NCBI RefSeq assembly: GCF_937999985.1
Contig: NZ_CALLDG010000205.1
Span: forward strand, 1 to 39,539
DNA: 39,539 bases
Direction: 5' to 3'
DNA from: an uncultured Corynebacterium sp.
GTDB lineage: Bacteria > Actinomycetota > Actinomycetes > Mycobacteriales > Mycobacteriaceae
The notes below the pieces were generated by a model, which made no database searches, had not been told where the DNA came from, and saw only the letters and a program-made list of their open reading frames with translations. How positions within the stretch are numbered: position 1 is the first letter of the stretch; each line of letters begins with the position of its first letter. Below, in pieces: positions 7,856-15,629 of the stretch. The position numbers and the translations under genes are program-made.

Positions 7856-8176
7856 ATGGCACTCAGTGAGAACCTGCACATGGAGCGTTACTACGTTGAT
7901 GGCTACCAGCCGTCCAGCTTTGATGCGCCGCACTCTTCGCTGCAGCGCTCCCTCACTTGGATCGGCATGGGCTTTTGGCTGCTGCTGATGCCGGGTCTGG
8001 GTACCATCGTGTTCGGTCTGGCTACCAACATGTCCGGGACTCAGGAAAACGGCATGACGTACCTGATTATCGGCGTTGTAATGTCCGTTGTTGCTGTAGT
8101 TGTTGGCTCTGCGTGTATTCACGCAGGTCGCAAGAACTACCGCGACTACAAGAAACGTTCCGGCCGCATCATCTAG
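7856..8176 (+). CDS. Small membrane protein, fourth gene of the sdh operon
   Basis: 106 residues. A polar N-terminus of about 34 residues is followed by two membrane helices (about 35-57 and 67-90) and a basic tail (GRKNYRDYKKRSGRII). It starts 41 bp after sdhB with AGGAG 7 nt before the ATG, and the operon terminator comes after it, so it is co-transcribed with sdhCAB. A similar small membrane gene follows sdhB in other corynebacteria. I do not recognise a characterised function. An extra subunit or assembly factor of the dehydrogenase is a reasonable guess from position only. Confidence 0.85.
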   Translation: MALSENLHMERYYVDGYQPSSFDAPHSSLQRSLTWIGMGFWLLLMPGLGTIVFGLATNMSGTQENGMTYLIIGVVMSVVAVVVGSACIHAGRKNYRDYKKRSGRII

Positions 8177-8194
8177 CGTCGGCTAGCTACTGCT

Positions 8195-8266
8195 AAGCAC
8201 CGCCTGCCGGTGCTTGTATACACCTCCATTTGCGCAGACCGCGTCGCCTGTTTGGGTGGCGCGGTC
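8195..8266 (+). terminator. Double hairpin ending the sdh operon
   Basis: The first hairpin is AAGCACCG (8195-8202) with CGGTGCTT (8208-8215). The second is a 12-bp stem with two G-U pairs, GACCGCGTCGCC (8237-8248) with GGTGGCGCGGTC (8255-8266), followed by TTGCTTC. The second is the better terminator. Confidence 0.7.
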
Positions 8267-8305
8267 TTGCTTCGCCCAATGTGGTTGTGCATTGGCTAAT
8301 GGGGA

Positions 8306-8428
8306 ATGTCGTTAGAACGGGAATGTGTACGCCCAGCTTCCCAACCGCCAAAAATAGTCAACGCTTTGACCAGGCGTTTTGGATAGATGAGAAGGGTTGT
8401 CTTTAACACATTCCCGATCTAGCGACAT
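8306..8428. repeat. 123-bp inverted-repeat element, copy 1
   Basis: The ends are 23-bp inverted repeats with two mismatches. The left end begins ATGTCGTTAGAACGGGAAT. The right end, read on the other strand, begins ATGTCGCTAGATCGGGAAT. Nested inner pairs are CAACC/GGTTG, CCAAAA/TTTTGG and GTCAA/TTGAC, so the whole unit can fold into one long hairpin. No target-site duplication or reading frame is seen. It lies between the sdh terminator and the DUF445 promoter. A second copy is at 17107-17228. It may be a miniature transposable element or a structured RNA. Confidence 0.8.
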
Positions 8429-8510
8429 CGCAGCCGTATACCTGCTCTGGCGGCCAACACATGCGGGGATCGCTGGTGCCCAGCGGGACCCATGTTGACG
8501 CCCCAAGTGG

Positions 8511-8526
8511 TGCCATAATTGAACAA
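8511..8526 (+). promoter_or_regulatory. Extended -10 placing the transcript start at the DUF445 ATG
   Basis: TGC then CATAAT (8514-8519) is an extended -10. Seven bases on is 8526, the A of the start codon, so the mRNA is predicted to be leaderless. No Shine-Dalgarno sequence is present. Confidence 0.55.
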
Positions 8527-9953
8527 TGACTGCTTCCGAAAACCCCACTGCATCAGGCCGACCCGAGCCTGTGCATCAGCAGCAACCAGCGGCCCAGCCA
8601 ACATCGCCCCAGACCCCCAGGCCGTCATCGCCACAGGCCGCCCAGGCATCACCACACTTGGACTCACCGCTGTCCCAGGTCCCGGGTCCCGATCCGGCTA
8701 CCGAGGCCGCCCGCAGGGCGGAACTGCGCAAACACAAGGCCATCGCCACCGGTCTGCTAGTCATCGCGACCCTCATCTACGTGGCCATGCGCTGGCTTGA
8801 ATACCAGGGCAACCCCGGCGCCTGGATCGGCTACGTCCGCGCAGCCAGCGAAGCCGGCATGGTCGGTGCTCTCGCCGACTGGTTCGCCGTCACTGCCCTG
8901 TTCCGCCATCCGCTGCACATCCCCATCCCGCACACGGCCATCATCAAGCGGAAGAAAGACCAGGTCGGCCACGCACTCAGCGAGTTCGTGGGGGAGAACT
9001 TCCTCAATGCCGCCCTCATCAGCGATAAGCTCCGCAAGGCGCGAATCCCGGAGCGTGCCAGCGATTGGGTTGTCAACGACGGCGGCGCCAACCGAGTCTC
9101 GCAGGAGGCCGGAAAAATCATCGATCTCACAGTTAACGGCATCAACCCTCAGGAAGCAGAGCAAGTCCTCCGCGCCCTGGTCATCGACAAGCTCAGCGAA
9201 CCCACCTGGGGCCCGCCGCTGGGCCGCGGCCTGGAGCAACTGATCGAGGAAGGCCGCACTGAACCCGCAGTCGACGCAATCGTCATTTGGATGGACGACA
9301 AGGCCCGCACCTCCGAAGACTTCGTTGTCCGCCTCATCGATGAGCGCACCCCGTCTTGGGCACCTCGCTTCGTCCGTGAACTCGTAGGCTCCCGCGTGTA
9401 CCGCGAGCTGGTGGAATTCACCGGCGACGTTCGCCGAGATCCCAACCACGATGCCCGCCGCCAGCTGCGCTCGTTCATCTACCAGCTTTCGCAGGACCTC
9501 CAGCACGATGAAAAGATGATCGCCCGGGTGGAGGGCTTCAAGAATGACGTCATGACCTCCGGGCCTGTCACCGCGATGCCCGGCCGCTTGTGGGAATCCA
9601 CCCGCGCAACACTCACCGCCTGGTCCCGCGACCCAGATTCCCTACTGCGCCGGCAGATTGCGCAATGGGTGGAGGCGTATGGGCGTCGTATCCAGGAAGA
9701 GCCAGAGCTGCGCGAAGAACTAGAACGGCGCATCGTTGGCGCGGCCAGCTACCTTGCCGATAACTATGCGGGTGAGGTCACCGGCATCATCGGCGAGACG
9801 GTTGAGCGGTGGGACGCGCAGGAGGCTTCCGACAAGATCGAGCTGATGGTGGGCAAGGACCTGCAGTTCATCCGCGTGAATGGCACGATTGTGGGTGCGT
9901 TGGCTGGCCTGGCGATTTACTCCCTGACTGAGCTGATCTTTGCGTTAGGCTGA
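8526..9953 (+). CDS. DUF445 membrane-anchored protein (YjiN-like)
   Basis: 475 residues. A Pro/Gln/Ala-rich N-terminus of about 60 residues precedes a membrane helix (about 76-92) and the conserved family stretch EAGMVGALADWFAVTALFRHPL. A long charged helical middle part follows, and a second membrane helix lies at the C-terminus (TIVGALAGLAIYSLTELIF). This layout, a large soluble domain between terminal helices, is typical of DUF445. The biochemical role is unknown. DUF2516 and deoC follow closely in the same direction, so the three probably share a transcript. Confidence 0.85.
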   Translation: MTASENPTASGRPEPVHQQQPAAQPTSPQTPRPSSPQAAQASPHLDSPLSQVPGPDPATEAARRAELRKHKAIATGLLVIATLIYVAMRWLEYQGNPGAWIGYVRAASEAGMVGALADWFAVTALFRHPLHIPIPHTAIIKRKKDQVGHALSEFVGENFLNAALISDKLRKARIPERASDWVVNDGGANRVSQEAGKIIDLTVNGINPQEAEQVLRALVIDKLSEPTWGPPLGRGLEQLIEEGRTEPAVDAIVIWMDDKARTSEDFVVRLIDERTPSWAPRFVRELVGSRVYRELVEFTGDVRRDPNHDARRQLRSFIYQLSQDLQHDEKMIARVEGFKNDVMTSGPVTAMPGRLWESTRATLTAWSRDPDSLLRRQIAQWVEAYGRRIQEEPELREELERRIVGAASYLADNYAGEVTGIIGETVERWDAQEASDKIELMVGKDLQFIRVNGTIVGALAGLAIYSLTELIFALG

Positions 9954-9958
9954 GTGGC

Positions 9959-10273
9959 ATGCACATGGTTCTAACGGCGTTGTACTACGCATACTCGGGC
10001 ATTAACTTGGCGCTGGCGGTGGCTATCTTCATCCTCGCGGCCATCGGCCTGGCGCAGCTGGCTAGCACCCGCGACGATGCCTTTATGGTTATCGACCGCG
10101 AGAAGCAGAACTGGTTGATGCTGATGGGCGGTGCGGTGGCGCTGTCTATCCTGAGTTTCTTCATCGCAATCGAGCTGCTGTGGATCATCGCGGCGGTCAT
10201 CGTCGGCATTTACTGGCAGGACGTGCGCCCCGCGATCCGCGACGTGCTGGATAATTCGGGTGGTTCCTGGTGA
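9959..10273 (+). CDS. DUF2516 small membrane protein
   Basis: 104 residues with membrane helices near 13-35, 50-68 and 70-88. The middle part contains DREKQNWLMLMGG, typical of DUF2516. It starts 5 bp after the DUF445 stop; an ATG at 9965 is an alternative start. Its stop overlaps the GTG of deoC. A similar gene lies next to deoC in mycobacteria. Function unknown. Confidence 0.8.
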   Translation: MHMVLTALYYAYSGINLALAVAIFILAAIGLAQLASTRDDAFMVIDREKQNWLMLMGGAVALSILSFFIAIELLWIIAAVIVGIYWQDVRPAIRDVLDNSGGSW

Positions 10274-11019
10274 CTGCGTTCGATCGTTCTAAGGTCTCCC
10301 GCGAGGCTGTCGCCGCCATTCTGGATGCCACGTTACTGAAGCCCGAAGCATCGCGCGACGACGTGGCGGCCCTGGTGCGCGAGGCCACGGAGTTGGGGTG
10401 CGGCGCGGTGTGCGTGTCGCCCTCTATGCTGCCCCTGGGGTCTGTGGTGTCTTCGGGATCTTCGGGTGCTGACGCCACGCTGCGCGTCGCCACCGTAGCC
10501 GGGTTCCCTAGCGGCAAGCACGCCTCCTTGGTGAAGGCCACCGAGGCGCGTTATGCCGCGCAGTTGGGTGCCGAAGAGATTGATGTGGTGATCGACGTGG
10601 CGGCGGCCCTGGCGAAGGATCAGAATGCGCTTCTGGCGGAGCTGATCACCGTGCGGGAGGCCGTGCCGCACCCGCTGGTGCTGAAGGTGATCGTGGAGTC
10701 CGCACTGCTGGACGAGGAGCAGCTGCGCACTGCCGTGCGCGCGTGCGTGCAGGCGGGGGCGGACTACGTAAAAACCTCCACGGGCTTCCACCCGGCGGGT
10801 GGTGCGAGCGTGGAGGCTGTGAGCATCATGGCCGATGAGCTGCGCAAGTTGGGGAAGCTGGCGCCGTTCGGCATGGGGGAGGAAGAGCGCATCGCCGCGG
10901 GCCTGGTGGGAATCAAGGCCTCGGGTGGTATACGCGATTGGGATGCGGCCCTGGCGATGATTGAGGCGGGAGCTACCCGCCTGGGGGTTTCCGCTGCAGC
11001 GAAGGTGCTGGGCGCCTAG
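10270..11019 (+). CDS. deoC: Deoxyribose-phosphate aldolase
   Basis: 249 residues, class I aldolase. It splits 2-deoxyribose 5-phosphate to glyceraldehyde 3-phosphate and acetaldehyde in deoxynucleoside breakdown. The Schiff-base residue is Lys168 in YVKTSTGF; Asp109 and Lys216 (GIKASGG) complete the catalytic set. Most family members have about 220-225 residues. The extra length is in a Ser/Gly-rich loop (about 57-68) and near residue 196-212. The GTG start overlaps the previous stop (GTGA), which suggests coupled translation. Confidence 0.95.
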   Translation: MTAFDRSKVSREAVAAILDATLLKPEASRDDVAALVREATELGCGAVCVSPSMLPLGSVVSSGSSGADATLRVATVAGFPSGKHASLVKATEARYAAQLGAEEIDVVIDVAAALAKDQNALLAELITVREAVPHPLVLKVIVESALLDEEQLRTAVRACVQAGADYVKTSTGFHPAGGASVEAVSIMADELRKLGKLAPFGMGEEERIAAGLVGIKASGGIRDWDAALAMIEAGATRLGVSAAAKVLGA

Positions 11020-11048
11020 AAGAATCTTGGGGAGCCTAGGGGGCGCTG

Positions 11049-12293
11049 TTAGGCGGCCATGTCGGAGGAACCGACCGGGCCGTCCTCCTTCCAGGGGCGG
11101 GTAAGGTCCGCGTCCTCGGGATTGCCCGAGTCACTGCCGCCGGAACCACCGGATCCGCTGCCACCGTCAGAGCCGCTGCCGCCACTGGAGCCGCCGGTGG
11201 CGGAGCCCGTGTCCAGCTCGGCGAAGTTAACGTCCGTGCCGTGCATGTTTACTTCCAGCCCCTCGTCGGTGACGTTGATGGATTCGAAGTCCATGCCGCC
11301 CTGGACATCAGCGGGGATGGAGTCCTCCAGCTGCGACTCCATCTCCTTGGTGAAGGATTCCGGAAGGTCGATACCCAGCAGGGAGACGTTTTCCATCTCC
11401 ATCTTCATCTGCCCGTCTTGGATGACTGGCTTGACCTCGAAGGTCGCCAGACCGCCAGTGAGTTCGAAGCTTAGGGTCTGCTTGTCCGGGTTGGGACGCA
11501 CGTCAGTGATCTGCAGGAACCCAGCCAGCGGGTTGTCCTCATCCCCACCGCCGTCGCTGGCGCTTTCGGAGGCCTGAGCCAGCAGCATCTCCTTGGTAAT
11601 GACCGTCCGCAGTCGCAGGTCGCCCACCACGGCGTTATCGGGGTTGTCGGTATCCATCTTCATGTCCCGCAGCTCCAGGTGAACCGCGGGCTCGCCGGTG
11701 ATCCGGGGCTTGGACTTATCCTGCCCCTCGTAGGTGATGTCCAGCGTGGAGGGGATGTCGACCGTCATCTGGGGGATCTTGCCCTGCACAATTCCTAGCA
11801 GCACTGGGGAAGCGCCCAGGGAAATATCCGGATCCACGGGTTCGGACACGCCGGATTCCTGCTGTTGCTCCCTAAACGCGCTCTGAATCTGGTCCTTCAT
11901 GAACCAGCGGAGGCCAAACTCGGCGAGGAGCAGCAGCAAAACAACGACAAGCAAGAATCCGATAAGGACCTTCAGCCAAAGCTTGCTCTTCTTTGGCTGC
12001 TGCTGGTACATATTCTGCGGTGGCTGACCGTACGCGCCCACCTGGCCGTAGGCGCCCTGCTGCCCCGGCTGGCCAAACTGCAGCTGCTGGTTCGGCTGGC
12101 CCGCCTGGCCCTGCTGTCCCCGCGGGGCGCCGTACCCAGAGCCGTACTGGTTCGGGTTGCTGTTGCCGCTGGTGTTCCAGACAGCCGTCTGGTTCTCGTT
12201 GCCACCGGTGTTAGCGCCGGCGCCGACGGCGCCATTGCTGCCGTTGCCGGCATTGGAGGACGGATTCTGTGAAGGGTTTTGTGGGTTAGTCAC
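11049..12293 (-). CDS. DUF2993 (LmeA-like) membrane-anchored protein
   Basis: 414 residues from a GTG at 12293. The first 105 or so residues are Asn/Gln/Gly-rich and of low complexity (repeats like GQPGQQGAYGQ). One membrane helix follows (about 107-130), then the DUF2993 domain, then a Gly/Ser/Asp-rich tail. The low-complexity part would be cytosolic and the DUF2993 domain outside. The mycobacterial family member LmeA binds phospholipid and helps envelope lipomannan synthesis; whether this protein does the same is not known. It is convergent with deoC with only 29 bp between the stops. Confidence 0.75.
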   Translation of the reverse strand: MTNPQNPSQNPSSNAGNGSNGAVGAGANTGGNENQTAVWNTSGNSNPNQYGSGYGAPRGQQGQAGQPNQQLQFGQPGQQGAYGQVGAYGQPPQNMYQQQPKKSKLWLKVLIGFLLVVVLLLLLAEFGLRWFMKDQIQSAFREQQQESGVSEPVDPDISLGASPVLLGIVQGKIPQMTVDIPSTLDITYEGQDKSKPRITGEPAVHLELRDMKMDTDNPDNAVVGDLRLRTVITKEMLLAQASESASDGGGDEDNPLAGFLQITDVRPNPDKQTLSFELTGGLATFEVKPVIQDGQMKMEMENVSLLGIDLPESFTKEMESQLEDSIPADVQGGMDFESINVTDEGLEVNMHGTDVNFAELDTGSATGGSSGGSGSDGGSGSGGSGGSDSGNPEDADLTRPWKEDGPVGSSDMAA

Positions 12294-12334
12294 CCGTATC
12301 AGTGTTCCTTATCGTCGGGGCTGTGCCAACCCGT

Positions 12335-12340
12335 ATCTTA
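12335..12340 (-). promoter_or_regulatory. Candidate -10 of the DUF2993 gene
   Basis: On the reverse strand TAAGAT reads from 12340 to 12335, giving a start near 12328 and a leader of about 35 nt. TTGTCT upstream on the same strand could be part of a -35 but the spacing is not ideal. Confidence 0.35.
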
Positions 12341-12396
12341 GCCCCAGCCCACTTTTGAGCCCATAGTTAAGACAAGAGTTGGCAGCGAACAGATAG

Positions 12397-13248
12397 CTAA
12401 CGCACAGGCTCGTAGACCATTGACCATGGCAAGGTAATTGAATTATCCGCCAAGCGGCGGCGCGGGTTGAGCCGCGCCGCGGGAGAGCGGGCGTCACCAA
12501 AAGAACCCAAGAACTCCTGCTTCGCCGAGCGCCACCGTACCCGTGGCCCAAAGACGGCCAGGGGTGCGGCGCGTTCCCAGCAGCGGTCGAGCTCCGTGAG
12601 GACGTCGTAGATGAGGTGGCCGGGGGTGTTGCGGTGAATCAGGATCTTCGGCAGGCGTTCGGCCAGGTCGGAGGGTTTTTCGATGTCCTGCGGGTCCCAT
12701 GCGAGAGTCAGGGACTGCGGGCCGGCCTCATCCAGGAGTACCCAGCAGGAGCGGCGGCCGACCTCGTCGCAGGTGCCCTCGATGATCACGCCACCGGGGC
12801 GCAGGTTCGCACGCATCGTGTCCCACGCGGCCTGCACCTGGTCCACGTCGTATTGGCGCAGCACGTTAAAGGCGCGCACAACGTCCGCCTGCAATCCCGC
12901 TAACTCGAAGCCGCCGAGGGCGAAGTGCACGCCCTCGCGGTCGGGGAGCACGCGGGAAGGCTCGATCTCCAGGCCGGTGACCTCCACCGAGGGAGCAATA
13001 GTCCGCAGCCACCGAGCCCACTCGCAGGTAGTGGTATGGGAAGCCCCGTAGCCGACGTCGACGGCCACGGGGTTGCGGTGCTCGTGCAGCACGGCACCCC
13101 GCAGCTGGGCCTGTACCCGCGGCTGCGCCACCAGCCAGCGGTCGGACTTGCGCAGACGGTTGTAGCCAGTCGTTCCGCGGGTAGGGACGCCAACAGGCCC
13201 GTCCGTATTCCACGAACGGGCCTTGAGATTGTGGGCGTGGTCAGCCAC
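12397..13248 (-). CDS. Class I SAM-dependent methyltransferase-like protein
   Basis: 283 residues. VAVDVGYGASHTTTCEWARWL (about 62-82) is the SAM-binding glycine loop. VTGLEIEPSR fits the acidic residue at the end of the second strand, and LRPGGVIIEGTCDEVG fits the post-motif III region. The C-terminus (about 180-283) does not match anything I recognise. The substrate is unknown. It lies between the DUF2993 and DUF2505 genes on the same strand, 103 bp before the first and 72 bp after the second. Confidence 0.7.
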   Translation of the reverse strand: MADHAHNLKARSWNTDGPVGVPTRGTTGYNRLRKSDRWLVAQPRVQAQLRGAVLHEHRNPVAVDVGYGASHTTTCEWARWLRTIAPSVEVTGLEIEPSRVLPDREGVHFALGGFELAGLQADVVRAFNVLRQYDVDQVQAAWDTMRANLRPGGVIIEGTCDEVGRRSCWVLLDEAGPQSLTLAWDPQDIEKPSDLAERLPKILIHRNTPGHLIYDVLTELDRCWERAAPLAVFGPRVRWRSAKQEFLGSFGDARSPAARLNPRRRLADNSITLPWSMVYEPVR

Positions 13249-13320
13249 GCGGGTTAACCGAGCCTTTCAGGTGAGTGAGTAGGTTTTCGTTAAAGGTCCA
13301 GGCAGAGCCTATGCCGGGCT

Positions 13321-13818
13321 TTAAGCGTTGTCGCTGATCCACTTCTGGATCAGGGCGGCCTCGCGGGTCAAGAACTCCTCCACCCACTCGGCAACCTTCG
13401 GCTCCAGGACGGCGCCCATCATCGGGATCTTCACGTCCACGGCGCAGTCGGCCTTCAGCTCGGTGGAGTCACCGGAGCCGTTCAGGGTGACATCTGCGGA
13501 GAAGGAAACCGGTGCGCCCTTGACCTCTGCGTTGACCTTACCGGTGGTGGTGCCGTCAGCCAGCGGGCCGAACTCGACGACGCGCTTGAGCTTCAGATCC
13601 TGGGAAACCATGCCGCGCACAGCCTCCGGCAGAGCGGACTTCGGCAGCAGCTCGAAGAGGACGGCCTCGATCGGCTCAGGGGTAAAGGAGTTTACCTCGC
13701 CAGGCTCGTCGCCGATGTTCTCGACCTCGTATGCCCAGTAGTTCGCGGAGGACAGTGCCTCGTAGACCTTTTCAATGGGGAAGTTAATCGTTGCAGTGTT
13801 CTCGCTGTGAGTAGTCAT
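13321..13818 (-). CDS. DUF2505 protein (SRPBCC/START-like fold)
   Basis: 165 residues. The opening TATINFPIEKVYEALSSANYW, the later beta-strand pattern and the final helix (EPKVAEWVEEFLTREAALIQKWI) fit DUF2505, a helix-grip fold family of unknown ligand. AAAGG lies upstream of the ATG at 13818. It is divergent from murB with only 23 bp between the two start codons. A similar gene lies beside murB in mycobacteria. Confidence 0.75.
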   Translation of the reverse strand: MTTHSENTATINFPIEKVYEALSSANYWAYEVENIGDEPGEVNSFTPEPIEAVLFELLPKSALPEAVRGMVSQDLKLKRVVEFGPLADGTTTGKVNAEVKGAPVSFSADVTLNGSGDSTELKADCAVDVKIPMMGAVLEPKVAEWVEEFLTREAALIQKWISDNA

Positions 13819-13841
13819 GCCAACAGACTACCTTTAGTGAT

Positions 13842-15101
13842 GTGACTGATTCGACAAATAACGCACATTTCACGTCCGAAGAACGCGCACGCCATCTTCT
13901 GGAGCGCCTCAGTGGCACCGGTGCCGACCCGGTTTCCATCCCCGGCACACGGGTGACCAGCCGTTCCTTCGCCGAAATGACCACCCTGCGCATCGGCGCC
14001 GCACCCGCCGGGGTTGTCGAGTGCTCTTCAGCGGAGGCTGTCGCCCAGGTCGTTTCTTTTTTGGACGCCCACACACAGCCGCTGCTTGTCGTCGGCGGTG
14101 GATCGAACCTCGTGGTGGGCGAGGGGCATGAGGTATCCCAGCTGGTCGTGGTGCTGTTGAGCGCGGGCGACGGGGACGTTTTGCTTGATTGCGAGACCGG
14201 ACTGGTGCGGGCCTTCGCGGGAGTTGAATGGGATCAGCTGGTGGCCGCGACGGTGGAGGCCGGGCTCGGCGGGTTGGAGTGTCTGAGCGGGATTCCTGGC
14301 TCCGTGGGCGCCACACCTGTGCAGAACGTTGGCGCGTATGGTGCGGAGGTTGCGCAGGTGCTGCGGCGCGTGCAGTTGTACGACCGCACGAGCGGTGAGC
14401 TCGAGTGGGTGGAACCTTCCGCCCTGGACCTGGGGTATCGCTACTCGAACCTGAAGTTCACTTCGCGGGCTGTGGTGACGGCAGTGGAGTTCCAGCTAAC
14501 CACCGACGGGCTGAGCGTGCCACTGCGCTTCGGCGAGCTGGCGCGACGCTTGGGCGTGGATGCGGACGAGGCTGCCGCCGGGGAGATCCGCCGGCCCGCT
14601 GCAGACGTGCGCCAGGCCGTGCTGGAACTGCGCGCGGGCAAGGGCATGGTTCTGGATGCGGGGGACCACGATACGTGGTCGGCAGGGTCCTTCTTCACGA
14701 ATCCGATTGTCACTGGCGAGGAGGCGCGCGACGCGGTTGTGGCCGCCGTGCGGAAGAAGTGCGGAGATGCCGAGGCGGAGTCGATGCCCCTGTACCCGGT
14801 AAAGGGTGGCGGTGCTGGTACTGGAGCCGGCGCGGCTGCTGACGCGGGCGCAGGCGAGCCGCAGTTCAAGTTCTCGGCGGCGTGGCTGATCGAACGCGCC
14901 GGGTTTGCGAAGGGCTGGCACGTGCCGGGGAATGATCGCGCCTCCCTGTCCACCAAGCACACCCTGGCCCTAACCAACCGCGGTTCCGCGACCAGCGCGG
15001 ATGTGGTGGCGCTGGCGCGCGCCGTGCGAGCCGGAGTGCGCGAAGCCTTCGGAGTAGTTCTGGAGCCGGAGCCGATCTGGGTCGGCGTGAGCATCGACTA
15101 G
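13842..15101 (+). CDS. murB: UDP-N-acetylenolpyruvoylglucosamine reductase
   Basis: 419 residues. It reduces UDP-GlcNAc-enolpyruvate to UDP-MurNAc with NADPH and FAD, the second committed step of peptidoglycan precursor synthesis. The FAD domain shows LLVVGGGSNLVV and LSGIPGSVGATPVQNVGAYG. The proton donor is Ser283 in TWSAGSFFTNP, and the C-terminal EPEPIWVGV carries the catalytic Glu. An Ala/Gly-rich insertion (GGAGTGAGAAADAGAGEP) before the last substrate-binding part is lineage-specific. The GTG at 13842 has no ribosome site. TACCTT at 13829-13834 places the transcript start at or next to it, so it is probably leaderless. Confidence 0.95.
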   Translation: MTDSTNNAHFTSEERARHLLERLSGTGADPVSIPGTRVTSRSFAEMTTLRIGAAPAGVVECSSAEAVAQVVSFLDAHTQPLLVVGGGSNLVVGEGHEVSQLVVVLLSAGDGDVLLDCETGLVRAFAGVEWDQLVAATVEAGLGGLECLSGIPGSVGATPVQNVGAYGAEVAQVLRRVQLYDRTSGELEWVEPSALDLGYRYSNLKFTSRAVVTAVEFQLTTDGLSVPLRFGELARRLGVDADEAAAGEIRRPAADVRQAVLELRAGKGMVLDAGDHDTWSAGSFFTNPIVTGEEARDAVVAAVRKKCGDAEAESMPLYPVKGGGAGTGAGAAADAGAGEPQFKFSAAWLIERAGFAKGWHVPGNDRASLSTKHTLALTNRGSATSADVVALARAVRAGVREAFGVVLEPEPIWVGVSID

Positions 15102-15107
15102 CTGGAA

Positions 15108-15272
15108 CTAGCCGACCAGCTCGAAATCGACTTTGTCGCGGACGCCACAGTCCGGGCAGAACCAGTCATCCGGCACCTCGGACCACGGGGTGCCGGGGTC
15201 GAAGCCCTCGGCGGGATCGCCTACGGCCTCATCGAATCGATAGTCACAGACGGGGCACTGGAAAACGGACAT
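15108..15272 (-). CDS. rubA: Rubredoxin
   Basis: 54 residues. FQCPVCDYRFDEAVG and DWFCPDCGVRDKVDFE give the two CxxC knuckles (Cys6, Cys9, Cys39, Cys42) that hold one iron. DPAEGFDPGTPWSEVPDDW between them is the classic rubredoxin middle part. AAGGAG lies 7 nt before the ATG at 15272. Rubredoxin passes electrons to the di-iron alkane hydroxylase AlkB, encoded two genes upstream on the same strand. Its stop is only 6 bp from the murB stop, so the two genes converge. Confidence 0.95.
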   Translation of the reverse strand: MSVFQCPVCDYRFDEAVGDPAEGFDPGTPWSEVPDDWFCPDCGVRDKVDFELVG

Positions 15273-15323
15273 GGGGGGACTCCTTCGCTTGGACTGAAGT
15301 GGTTGGGGTTGGGGCTAGGGGCG

Positions 15324-15629
15324 TCATTTAGAAGCAGCGTTGGCCGCGCGGTTCTTGTCGGTGAACTTGCGCTGCTTCGGACGAGGGATTTCGTACGTCG
15401 AGGGCTGGCCGGGGCCGCGCCACAAGCCGGCGATCCCGGGGATAAGGAAGAAGAGGCTGATTACCAGCGGCCAAGGTACGACGTTGCTCAAAGCGGGCGC
15501 GCCGAACAAACCCAAAACCGCGAGTAGGAGGAAGAAAGCGCCGATTGCCGTCCCTACGCCACTAAGCACATAGTGGATGGTTGGGTTGGGCGGGTTGATG
15601 GTGGTTCCGGTTGGGGTGGTCGTGCTCAT
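15324..15629 (-). CDS. Small two-helix membrane protein between alkB and rubA
   Basis: 101 residues. The ATG at 15629 overlaps the alkB stop (ATGA), and GAGGTGG lies just upstream, so this start is preferred over a GTG three codons earlier. Two hydrophobic segments (about 20-42 and 50-68) are joined by a short loop, and the tail is basic (RPKQRKFTDKNRAANAASK). Translation is probably coupled to alkB. I do not recognise the family. Its place between the hydroxylase and its electron donor suggests a role in that system, but this is from position only. Confidence 0.75.
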   Translation of the reverse strand: MSTTTPTGTTINPPNPTIHYVLSGVGTAIGAFFLLLAVLGLFGAPALSNVVPWPLVISLFFLIPGIAGLWRGPGQPSTYEIPRPKQRKFTDKNRAANAASK

